Below, one piece after another: positions 15,407 to 22,458 of a stretch of DNA of 64,000 nucleotides. This DNA comes from Microbacterium sp. Marseille-Q6965 (lineage in GTDB: Bacteria > Actinomycetota > Actinomycetes > Actinomycetales > Microbacteriaceae). Within the stretch, counting starts at the first letter, position 1, and each line of letters begins with the position of its first letter. A model generated the notes under the pieces. The model saw nothing but the letters and a program-made list of their open reading frames with translations. It made no database searches and was not told where the DNA came from. The stretch lies in contig NZ_CAMGZA010000002.1 of assembly GCF_946151065.1 (NCBI RefSeq), positions 476,669 through 540,668 on the forward strand, read 5' to 3'. A program made the position numbers and the translations under genes.

Positions 15407-15827
15407 GCGCGGGCACCGGCGTGGGAGCGGTCATCGCCTGCGCGGCCCCGTGCCAGGCGTCGCGCAGCGGAGCGATGAGTTCGCGGCACTGCCGCGTGCG
15501 CTGCGGGTCGCGCCCGACGTTCGCGCCGATCAGCGTGGTGGTCAGGTGCACGTAGAGCGCCCGCAGCGACGCGCTGCCATCCCACGTGTCGGCGAGCGAC
15601 GCGTTCAGCTCTGCGACGATCGCCTGGGCGTGTACGAGCTGCGTCGCCGCCTCCTGCCAGTCGCCGGCCAGCTGTGCCGCCTCCGCGCGCTCGACATCGA
15701 GCAGCAGGCGGTCGTAGAGCATCGTGACGAGGCGCTCGGGCGTGGCCGAGAGCACGGCGTCGGTCTGATAGCGCTGCTGGGCGGCGCGCAGCTGCGCCAC
15801 GCGCGCCCGCTGGGCGAATGCGGTCAT
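15399..15827 (-). CDS. fliS: Flagellar filament chaperone FliS
   Basis: 142 residues. The FliS signature is clear: RYQTDAVLSATPERLVTMLYDRLLLDVERAEAAQ, then four-helix bundle segments and SLRALYVHLTTTLIGAN. FliS binds the C-terminus of flagellin to prevent early polymerisation. ATG at 15827 overlaps the fliD stop by ATGA. Confidence 0.95.
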   Translation of the reverse strand: MTAFAQRARVAQLRAAQQRYQTDAVLSATPERLVTMLYDRLLLDVERAEAAQLAGDWQEAATQLVHAQAIVAELNASLADTWDGSASLRALYVHLTTTLIGANVGRDPQRTRQCRELIAPLRDAWHGAAQAMTAPTPVPARA

Positions 15828-17212
15828 CGGTTGTTCCCCTTGCCGTAGCTCGGCAGCGCGGACAGCTGCGAGCTGAGGTACTGCTGCTGCGACTGCATCT
15901 GCGACAGCATCGTCTCGAGGCTCGCGTAGGTGCGCTCCAGCGTGGCGCGACGCTGCTCGAGGCGGAGGTCCCAGCGCTCGATCTGGTCCTCGAGCGCGTC
16001 GACCTCGCTCTCCTGGCCCGTGATGCGCGAGGTGAGCAGGCCGTCGTAGCGGTCGGAGTACTGCGTGGCGACCGTCTCGACGCGCTCGGCGATCCCCGTG
16101 AAGACGCCCTCGACGAGCGCCGGGTCGTCGGCCAGGGCCGCCTCGAACTTCTCCGCGTCGAAGGTGAGCACACCGTAGCGGTCGACCGAGACGCCGATGG
16201 ACGACGGCGACACACCGCCCACCGGGTGCTGCACGGCCTCGCCGAGCGAGCGACGCAGCGCACGCACGGTGCTGTCGCCCGTGTACACCCCGAGCGTGGT
16301 CGTTTCGCCGGTCGACCCCGCCACGGTGGCCTTGGAGCCCTCGTCGATCCGCTTCAGGATGGCGGCGATGGCGTCCACGAACGACTTCGCGGTCTTGGCG
16401 CTGGCGGCGGTGTCGGCGCTCACCGACACGGTGACGGGCTCGGTGGTCGCCTTCGACACCGTCACGTCGATGCCTGGCATGAGCTCGTCGAAGGTGTTGG
16501 AGGACGACGTCACGACCTGCTCGGCCGCCGTCCCCGCCCAGAGCCGCACCTGCGCGTCCTGGGCCTGGGTCACCACGGCGGCGCCCGCCTCGGTGGCGAG
16601 ATCGGTGGCCGTGCCCGCGTCCACGGCGGCGGCGTCGCCCCGGTAGATCTGGAACGCGCCGGCGGTGCCGGTCGCGGTGGCGACAAGCTGGAGACGGTGC
16701 AGCGGGTCGCCGTTCGCATCGACGCCGGCCGAGACCACCTGCGCCGTGACGGGAACCCCCGCCTTGTTGATGGCGGCGGCGACCTCCGTGAGCGAGGTGC
16801 CGCTCGCCACGATCTCGGTCTGATTGCCCTCGGCGTCGACGAGCGTGAGGGTCGGCGGCTGTTCGGGCCACTCGGTCAGGGCCGCGGTGACGACGGTGTG
16901 GGCGGTGGCGACCCGGTCGACGACGATGTCCATGCGGGCGGCCGATGCCCCTGCGGACGCGGTGACCGAGACGGCGTCGCTGGAGCTCGTGGCGCTGTAC
17001 GCGGCGAGTGCGTCGGCCTTCTTCGCGGCGGTCGCCTTCGTCAGCAGATCCTGCAGCGACGTGTTCAGCGTCTGCAGGTGGCTGATGACGACTTCCTTGT
17101 CGTCGGCCTTGGCCTTGAGCAGGTTGCGGGGGATCGCCTGAACGTCCATGAGGGCGTCGATCATGGCGGTGGTGTCCAGTCCGGACGCCAGTCCGTCGAG
17201 CGAGAGTGACAT
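15824..17212 (-). CDS. fliD: Flagellar filament cap protein FliD
   Basis: 462 residues. N-terminal signature DGLASGLDTTAMIDALMDVQAIP and a C-terminal coiled coil (QESEVDALEDQIERWDLRLEQRRATLERTYASLETMLSQMQSQQQYLSSQL), both typical of FliD. The middle region includes QVRLWAGTAAEQVVTSSSNTFDELMPGIDVTVS. It caps the filament and folds arriving flagellin. SD-like GGAAGG precedes the ATG. It follows the fliC terminator, so its expression may rely on readthrough. Confidence 0.95.
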   Translation of the reverse strand: MSLSLDGLASGLDTTAMIDALMDVQAIPRNLLKAKADDKEVVISHLQTLNTSLQDLLTKATAAKKADALAAYSATSSSDAVSVTASAGASAARMDIVVDRVATAHTVVTAALTEWPEQPPTLTLVDAEGNQTEIVASGTSLTEVAAAINKAGVPVTAQVVSAGVDANGDPLHRLQLVATATGTAGAFQIYRGDAAAVDAGTATDLATEAGAAVVTQAQDAQVRLWAGTAAEQVVTSSSNTFDELMPGIDVTVSKATTEPVTVSVSADTAASAKTAKSFVDAIAAILKRIDEGSKATVAGSTGETTTLGVYTGDSTVRALRRSLGEAVQHPVGGVSPSSIGVSVDRYGVLTFDAEKFEAALADDPALVEGVFTGIAERVETVATQYSDRYDGLLTSRITGQESEVDALEDQIERWDLRLEQRRATLERTYASLETMLSQMQSQQQYLSSQLSALPSYGKGNNR

Positions 17213-17243
17213 GTCGCCTTCCGGGTTCGGGGGGATGGAGGGG

Positions 17244-17285
17244 ACCGCCCGGGCGAGAGCGGAGGCCGCGTCTCGCCCGGGCGGT
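17244..17285 (-). terminator. Terminator after fliC
   Basis: Perfect 15-bp inverted repeat (ACCGCCCGGGCGAGA / TCTCGCCCGGGCGGT) with a 12-nt loop, 8 bp past the flagellin stop codon. It should protect the abundant fliC mRNA and reduce transcription into fliD-fliS. Confidence 0.8.
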
Positions 17286-17293
17286 CAGCCGGA

Positions 17294-18163
17294 TCACTGC
17301 AGCAGCTGCAGCACGCCCTGCGTCGACTGGTTCGCCTGCGCGAGCATGGCGGTGCCGGCCTGCGACAGGATGTTCGCGGCGGTGTACTTGACCATCTCGG
17401 CGGCCATGTCGGTGTCGCGGATGCGGCTCTCCGCAGCCGAGAGGTTCTCGGCCGACACGTTGAGGCTGTTGATGGTCGACTCGAAGCGGTTCTGCTGCGC
17501 ACCGAGGTCCGCGCGCGACGACGAGATCGCCGTGATCGCGGTGTCGATCGCGCTGATCGCAGCGGCCGCCTGGTCGGCGTTGCCGAAAGCAACCTCCATC
17601 GTCGCGGTACCCGGCGTGCCCGCGGCAGCGTCGGCGTAGACGATGTCGACGACGCCGTCCAGCGCCGTCTGCAGGTCGGCAAGCGTGACGCTGATCTGCG
17701 ACGCCGCGTCGCCGTCGGCGCCCACCTGGAACGACAGCTCGCCGCCCTGGAGCAGGCTGATGCCGTTGAAGTTCGTCGAGTCGGCGATGCGGCCGAGCTC
17801 GGACGACAGCTGGGTCGCCTCCTTCGCGATGGCGTCGCGCGACTCGGCGTTGTTGGAGTCGTTACCCGCCTGCACCGCGAGGTCGCGCATGCGCTGCAGG
17901 ATGGAGTGGACCTCCGTCAGGGCGCCTTCCGCGGTCTGGATGACCGAGATGCCGTCCTGGGCGTTGCGGGCGGCCACGTTCAGGCCGTTGACCTGCGAGC
18001 GCAGGCCCTCGGAGATCGCGAGACCGGCCGCGTCGTCCGCCGCGCGGTTGATCCGCAGGCCGCTCGAGAGCTTCTCGAGCGACTTGGACAGGTCGTTCTG
18101 CGTGTTGGACAGGTTGCGGTAGGCGTTGAGCGCCGACACGTTGGTGTTGATCTGCATACCCAT
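17294..18163 (-). CDS. fliC: Flagellin
   Basis: 289-residue flagellin with intact D0/D1 ends. N-terminus: MQINTNVSALNAYRNLSNTQ, then SLEKLSSGLRINRAADDAAGLAISE. C-terminus: NRFESTINSLNVSAENLSAAESRIRDTDMAAEM, then AGTAMLAQANQSTQGVLQLL. The central variable region is short (roughly residues 140-200), so the filament surface should be plain. It is the only flagellin in the window. It has its own sigma-28-type promoter and terminator. ATG at 18163, with a second in-frame ATG two codons later and a GGAGG SD. Confidence 0.97.
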   Translation of the reverse strand: MGMQINTNVSALNAYRNLSNTQNDLSKSLEKLSSGLRINRAADDAAGLAISEGLRSQVNGLNVAARNAQDGISVIQTAEGALTEVHSILQRMRDLAVQAGNDSNNAESRDAIAKEATQLSSELGRIADSTNFNGISLLQGGELSFQVGADGDAASQISVTLADLQTALDGVVDIVYADAAAGTPGTATMEVAFGNADQAAAAISAIDTAITAISSSRADLGAQQNRFESTINSLNVSAENLSAAESRIRDTDMAAEMVKYTAANILSQAGTAMLAQANQSTQGVLQLLQ

Positions 18164-18220
18164 GGTGTTCCTCCGTGACTGGGTGGTGTTGCGGAGCCCG
18201 TCCGTGAGCTCCGTGCAGAT

Positions 18221-18248
18221 CTATCGGCAGCGCCCGCCGCGGCGTTAG
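18221..18248 (-). promoter_or_regulatory. Sigma-28-type promoter of fliC
   Basis: Minus strand: CTAA, 16 nt, GCCGATAG, matching the sigma-28 consensus TAAA-N15-GCCGATAA at nearly every defined base. It begins 9 bp after the sigma factor gene's stop codon and leaves a 57-nt leader before fliC. Confidence 0.8.
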
Positions 18249-18257
18249 ACGGAGGGA

Positions 18258-19061
18258 TCAGGCGCCGGCCGCGCGAGGGAGGAACACCTGCGCGAGCCGC
18301 CCGCCGCCGGCGGCGATGCGGTCGAAGTAGGACTCGCGCGTCGCGGTCGACACGCGCGAGGTCGGCGCGGGCAGGGCCGTCGGCTCCTCGGCGTAGAAGC
18401 GATCCAGCACGTCGCGCAGCAGACGCAGGGCCTCCGAGCGCTGCTGCGACACGGCCGAGTGCGACACGCCGAGCTCTTCGGCGACGTCCTTCACGGCGCG
18501 CTCCTCGAAGTACACGGCGCGCACGATGAAGCGCATCCGCTCGGGGAGCGCGTCGATCGCGCGGGTCAGCACGTCCTGGCGCTCGCCCAGCACGGCGGCG
18601 TCCTCGGGCAGCGGCTGCTCCGCGGCGACCTCGTGCACCGTGGGCTCATCGATGCTCGTCACCGTGCGCGCAGCGTCCGCGAGGCTCTCGGCGACAGCCG
18701 CCGCATCGACGCCCATCGCCGTCGCGATCTCGTCGGTGGTCGGGACGCGTCCCAGGCCGGCCGCGAGGGTGTCACGCACCGCCACGGTCTCCTTGATCCG
18801 GCGGCGGATGCCGCGGGAGGCCCAGTCCATCGACCGCATCTCGTCGGCGAAGGCGCCGAGGATCCGTCGCCTGGCGTACGCTCCGAACGGCACGCCCTGC
18901 GTGGGGTCGAACGCCTCGGCGGCCGTCACGAGCGCGAGCGCGCCGGCCGCGGCCAGGTCCTCACGCGGGATGTGCGTGGCGCGCGAGCTCAGCTCGGCGG
19001 CAAGGAAGCCCACCAGGGGCAGGTTCTCGACGATGAGACGATCGCGCTCGACAGACGTCAT
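18258..19061 (-). CDS. fliA: Flagellar RNA polymerase sigma factor, FliA/SigD (sigma-28) family
   Basis: 267 residues. Region 2 (VGFLAAELSSRATHIPREDLAAAGALALVTAAEAFDPTQGVPFGAYARRRILGAFADEMRSMDW), region 3 (ASRGIRRRIKE; LGRVPTTDEIATAMGV) and region 4 with a helix-turn-helix (VKDVAEELGVSHSAVSQQRSEALRLLRDVL) give the FliA layout. It should read the CTAA-N16-GCCGATAG sites in this locus. ATG 19061 is chosen for its AAAGGCGG SD; an upstream in-frame extension to 19199 is Pro-rich and overlaps the promoter region. No anti-sigma flgM is adjacent. Confidence 0.93.
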   Translation of the reverse strand: MTSVERDRLIVENLPLVGFLAAELSSRATHIPREDLAAAGALALVTAAEAFDPTQGVPFGAYARRRILGAFADEMRSMDWASRGIRRRIKETVAVRDTLAAGLGRVPTTDEIATAMGVDAAAVAESLADAARTVTSIDEPTVHEVAAEQPLPEDAAVLGERQDVLTRAIDALPERMRFIVRAVYFEERAVKDVAEELGVSHSAVSQQRSEALRLLRDVLDRFYAEEPTALPAPTSRVSTATRESYFDRIAAGGGRLAQVFLPRAAGA

Positions 19062-19165
19062 GCCGAAGCCGCCTTTCGGGGGAATGGGCGGTGTGGGGGA
19101 GCGAATCTTCAGTTTCTGCCCGGGGAGGATTTGGGGAGAACTGCCCATTTCCTGCCCGGATAGCT

Positions 19166-19193
19166 GTAACCGTACTGGGAAACCGGCCGACAG
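19166..19193 (+). promoter_or_regulatory. Candidate sigma-28-type promoter of flgN-flgK-flgL-fliW
   Basis: Plus strand: GTAA, 16 nt, GCCGACAG. Same 28-nt architecture as the sites on the minus strand, with one change in the -10 (T to C). It leaves a 58-nt leader before flgN, nearly equal to the fliC leader. Confidence 0.55.
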
Positions 19194-19199
19194 TGTCAA
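19169..19199 (-). promoter_or_regulatory. Candidate housekeeping promoter of the sigma-28 gene
   Basis: On the minus strand a perfect TTGACA (19199-19194) is followed after 19 bp by TACGGT (19174-19169), fitting TANNNT but with a slightly long spacer. It overlaps and opposes the flgN promoter: the TTGACA abuts that promoter's -10 box. Start site about 100 bp upstream of the sigma gene ATG. Confidence 0.4.
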
Positions 19200-19251
19200 G
19201 TGCGCGGCGGAATGGCGTGTCGCGCGACAGGGGGAGATGGGAATCGGTCAC

Positions 19252-19737
19252 ATGGGAGCGAACGAGCTGTCGATGCGGCTGTGGCGGGAACGCGAGCTGC
19301 TCGAGAGCCTTCTGTTCAAGCTCGAGGAGCAGGAGCTGATCCTCGCGGCCGGCCGCTCGCGCTGGGTGCAGCGCGCCGCGGACGAGGTCGAGGAGGTGCT
19401 CGGCCGGATGCGGCACGCGGGGCTCGGACGCGCGATCGAGGTGACTTCGATCGCGGAGGAATGGGGGGCGCCGGCGGATGCGACGCTGCGCGACCTCATC
19501 GCGCACGCGCCCACCGACGCGTGGCGAGAGGTGTTCGACGAGCACCTGCGCGCGCTGACGGCGCTCGCGGCGGAGGTGGCCGAGCGCCGCGACGCCAACA
19601 CGCTGCACCTGCGCGCCGCGCTGCGCGCGACGCAGGAGGCGATCGCCGGGCTGGGCGTGCAGACGGGGGAGTACGGCGCCGACGGCGCCAGCACGAAGGG
19701 GGATGCCGGGCCGCGCATCCTCGACACCGCGCTGTGA
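19252..19737 (+). CDS. flgN: Flagellar hook-filament junction chaperone FlgN
   Basis: 161-residue helical protein beginning MGANELSMRLWRERELLESLLFKLEEQELILAAGRSRWVQRAADEVEEV, the pattern of actinobacterial FlgN, chaperone for the hook-associated proteins FlgK and FlgL encoded next. ATG at 19252 follows a GGGGAGATGGG purine run; an ATG at 19236 lies directly on that run and is less likely. Lead gene of the rightward flgN-flgK-flgL-fliW operon. Confidence 0.88.
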   Translation: MGANELSMRLWRERELLESLLFKLEEQELILAAGRSRWVQRAADEVEEVLGRMRHAGLGRAIEVTSIAEEWGAPADATLRDLIAHAPTDAWREVFDEHLRALTALAAEVAERRDANTLHLRAALRATQEAIAGLGVQTGEYGADGASTKGDAGPRILDTAL

Positions 19738-19766
19738 GACACGGCGCGTGAGCTGAGGGAGAGATT

Positions 19767-21176
19767 GTGTCCACCTTCTCGGGACTGAACACCGCCGCCT
19801 CCGCGCTGGCGGCGGCGCGGCGCGGCATCGATGTGACCGGGCAGAACATCGCCAATCAGAACACCGCGGGCTACACCCGCCAGCGTCTGGAGACATCCGC
19901 GGTTCCGTCGATCGCGCGCGCGGGCATGTTCAGCACCGGCGTCATGCCGGGTCACGGGGTGTCGATCGACGGCATCGCGCGCCTCGGCGACGCCCTGCTC
20001 GACGCGCGCGTGCGCGACGCCGTGGGCGCCGCCGGGTACTGGGGCGCGCGTGCCGAGGCGGCCCGCGCGGCCGAGGCCGCCATGGCGGAGCCGACGGACG
20101 CGGGGCTCGCGAAGGCCCTCACCCGCTTTTGGAGCGGGTGGCAGGATCTCGGCAACGCGCCCGGTTCCGAGTCGGCGGCGGCGGTGGTCCTCAACAACGC
20201 CGAGGTGCTCGCGTCCCAGATCGCCGCGGCGTACTCGACCGTCGCCGGGCAGTGGAGCGGCCTGCGCACCGGGGTGGATCGCGCGGTCACCGAGGTGAAC
20301 GCCGCGGCCGATCAGATCGCGCAGCTGAACGGCGAGATCCGCGATGCCCTCAACGCCGGCGGCTCGGCCAACGAGCTGATCGACCGGCGCAATGTGCTCG
20401 CCGAGGAGGTGGCCCGCCAGACGGGCGCCCAGGCGACGATCGAGGCCGACGGCACCATGACGGTGCGGATCGACGGCAACGCCCTCGTCGCCGGCACCGA
20501 GTCGCGTCACCTCGTCGCCAGCGGGCCGCAGGACATCGCCGACGGCGCACCCGTGACGGTGGCCTGGGCGCACCGGCCGGACGTGCCGCTGCGCTCCGTG
20601 GGTGGCGAGCTCGGCGGCACCCTCGCGGTGCTCGCGCCCGCGTCCGAGGGCGGCACGCTCGCCAGTGTCGCGGACGCGTACAACCGCCTCGCCGAAAGCC
20701 TCGCCGCGAGCGTCAACGCCCAGCACGCCGCCGGTGTGACCACCGACGGCACGCCGGGCGGGGCGTTCTTCGACGTCTCCGGCGCGGGGCCGGCCGCCCT
20801 GCTTCTGCGGGTCGTGCCGACGAGCGGATCTCAGCTCGCGGTCGCCGCGCCCGGCGGCGGAGCGCTGGACGCCTCGAACGCCGACGCGATCTCGCAGATC
20901 GGCACGGCGGCCGGATCGCCGGACGCGCTCTGGGCGGACTTCGTCACGAGCTTCGGCGTGGCCACGGCCGGCGATGCGCAGCGCGCGACGGTCGCCGAGG
21001 TCGCGGCCGTCACGAGCGTGGCCGCGCAGCAATCGGTCGCCGGCGTCGACGGCGACGAGGAGACGATCGCCCTCCTCACGTACCAGACCGCGTACCAGGC
21101 CGCCGCTCGCGTGCTCACCGCCGTCGACGAGGCGCTCGACGTCCTCATCAACCGCACCGGCCTCGTGGGCCGCTGA
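19767..21176 (+). CDS. flgK: Flagellar hook-associated protein FlgK (HAP1)
   Basis: 469 residues. N-terminus STFSGLNTAASALAAARRGIDVTGQNIANQNTAGYTRQRLE and C-terminal helix LLTYQTAYQAAARVLTAVDEALDVLINRTG are the FlgK family ends. The central part has the conserved ANELIDRRNVLAEEVARQTGA. It forms the first hook-filament junction ring. GTG start preceded by GAGGGAGA. Confidence 0.96.
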   Translation: MSTFSGLNTAASALAAARRGIDVTGQNIANQNTAGYTRQRLETSAVPSIARAGMFSTGVMPGHGVSIDGIARLGDALLDARVRDAVGAAGYWGARAEAARAAEAAMAEPTDAGLAKALTRFWSGWQDLGNAPGSESAAAVVLNNAEVLASQIAAAYSTVAGQWSGLRTGVDRAVTEVNAAADQIAQLNGEIRDALNAGGSANELIDRRNVLAEEVARQTGAQATIEADGTMTVRIDGNALVAGTESRHLVASGPQDIADGAPVTVAWAHRPDVPLRSVGGELGGTLAVLAPASEGGTLASVADAYNRLAESLAASVNAQHAAGVTTDGTPGGAFFDVSGAGPAALLLRVVPTSGSQLAVAAPGGGALDASNADAISQIGTAAGSPDALWADFVTSFGVATAGDAQRATVAEVAAVTSVAAQQSVAGVDGDEETIALLTYQTAYQAAARVLTAVDEALDVLINRTGLVGR

Positions 21177-21202
21177 GCCCCGAACGTCCGAAAGGCAACA
21201 CC

Positions 21203-22090
21203 ATGATCTCCCGCGTGACCGCGCAGAGCATGACGCAGGCATCGCTGCGTCACCTCCAGACCAACCTCTCCGAGCTGGCGAAGCTGCAGGAGAAGGCGAC
21301 GTCCCAGCGTGCCTTTCTCTCGCCGTCCGAGAATCCCTCCGCGGCGGCCGCGACGCTCGCCCTGCACGCGGAGCAGGGGCGCAACGAGCAGTACGCGCGC
21401 AACATCGACGACGCGCTGGCCTGGGTGACCACCGCCGACCAGGCGATCGCCTCGAGCGTCACCCTGATGGACCGGGTCCGCACGCTCACCCTCCAGGGCG
21501 CCAACGACGGCGCGCTCGACGCCACCGCCAAGGAGGCGATCGCGGTGGAGCTCGAGGCGATCCGCGACGAGCTGCTCGCCAGCGCCAACACGCGCCTGCT
21601 CGGGCGATCGGTGTTCGCCGGCACGTCGGACGCCGCTTCCGCCTTCGATGCCGCCGGCTACGCGTACAACGGCGTGCCGGGGTCGGAGGTGACGCGACGC
21701 GTCGGACCCGGCGTGTCCGTGCGCGTGGACGCCGACGGAGCGGCCGTGTTCGGCACCGGGGACGACTCGGCCTTTGCCCTGATCGACCGCATCGTCGCCG
21801 ACCTGCGCGGGGGTGTGAACGTGGGCGGGCACGTGGCCGCGATCGACGATCGTACGACGGCTATGCTCAGTGCCCAGGGCGCGGTGGGCGCCCGGCAGGC
21901 CCAGATCGAACGCGCGCAGGAGGTCGTCGTGGACCAGTCCGTCTCGCTCGAGACCCGACGCGCGGCCGTCGAGGACGTCGACACGGTCGAGGTGCTGGTG
22001 CAGCTCAAGGCGCAGGAGCTCGTCTACCAGTCCTCGTTGCAGGTCACCAGCCGCGTGCTGCAGCCCACCCTGCTGGACTTCCTCGCGTGA
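21203..22090 (+). CDS. flgL: Flagellar hook-associated protein FlgL (HAP3)
   Basis: 295 residues. Flagellin-like ends: ISRVTAQSMTQASLRHLQTNLSELAKLQEKATSQRAFLSPSENPSAAAATLAL and VEDVDTVEVLVQLKAQELVYQSSLQVTSRVLQPTLLDFL, with the FlgL pattern NIDDALAWVTTADQAIASSVTLMDRVRTLTLQGANDG. It joins FlgK to the filament. ATG 21203 follows GAAAGG; stop overlaps the fliW start (GTGA). Confidence 0.96.
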   Translation: MISRVTAQSMTQASLRHLQTNLSELAKLQEKATSQRAFLSPSENPSAAAATLALHAEQGRNEQYARNIDDALAWVTTADQAIASSVTLMDRVRTLTLQGANDGALDATAKEAIAVELEAIRDELLASANTRLLGRSVFAGTSDAASAFDAAGYAYNGVPGSEVTRRVGPGVSVRVDADGAAVFGTGDDSAFALIDRIVADLRGGVNVGGHVAAIDDRTTAMLSAQGAVGARQAQIERAQEVVVDQSVSLETRRAAVEDVDTVEVLVQLKAQELVYQSSLQVTSRVLQPTLLDFLA

Positions 22091-22458
22091 GCGCGGCGCT
22101 GCAGTTCATCGCCCCGCCTCCGGGGCTCGCTCCGCACACGGAGTTCGTGTTGTCGCCGGTGGAGGGCGCGCAGGGCCTGTTCGCGCTGCGTGCGGCGGCC
22201 GACGCGGACCTGCGGGTGTTCCTCGTCGACCCTGCCGTCTCACTGCCCGAGTACGCCCCCGTGCTCACCGACGAGCAGGCCCAGGCGCTCGCGCTCGACT
22301 CGGCCGACGACGCGCTCGTGCTCGTCGTGGCCAACCCCGGCGCGGATGGTGTCCACGTGAACCTGCTCGCGCCGGTGGTCGTGAACGTCGCCACGGGGAC
22401 CGCCGCCCAGGTGATCCTGGAGGGTCAGGACCTGCCGCTGCGCGCCCCGCTTGGCTGA
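22087..22458 (+). CDS. fliW: Flagellar assembly factor FliW
   Basis: 123 residues. FliW-like beta-rich protein with the family pattern FVLSPVEGAQGLFALRAAADADLRVFLVDP and VNLLAPVVVNVATGTAAQVILEGQDLPLRAPL. FliW binds flagellin and the RNA-binding protein CsrA, linking flagellin level to its translation. No csrA follows, unlike many Gram-positive loci; the next gene is convergent and overlaps by 34 bp. Confidence 0.9.
   Translation: MSAALQFIAPPPGLAPHTEFVLSPVEGAQGLFALRAAADADLRVFLVDPAVSLPEYAPVLTDEQAQALALDSADDALVLVVANPGADGVHVNLLAPVVVNVATGTAAQVILEGQDLPLRAPLG

Noticed and set aside
19062..19199. N-terminal extension of the sigma-28 protein to 313 residues
   Set aside because: The extension is Pro-rich, overlaps two promoters, and the ATG at 19061 has a good Shine-Dalgarno sequence and family-like N-terminus.
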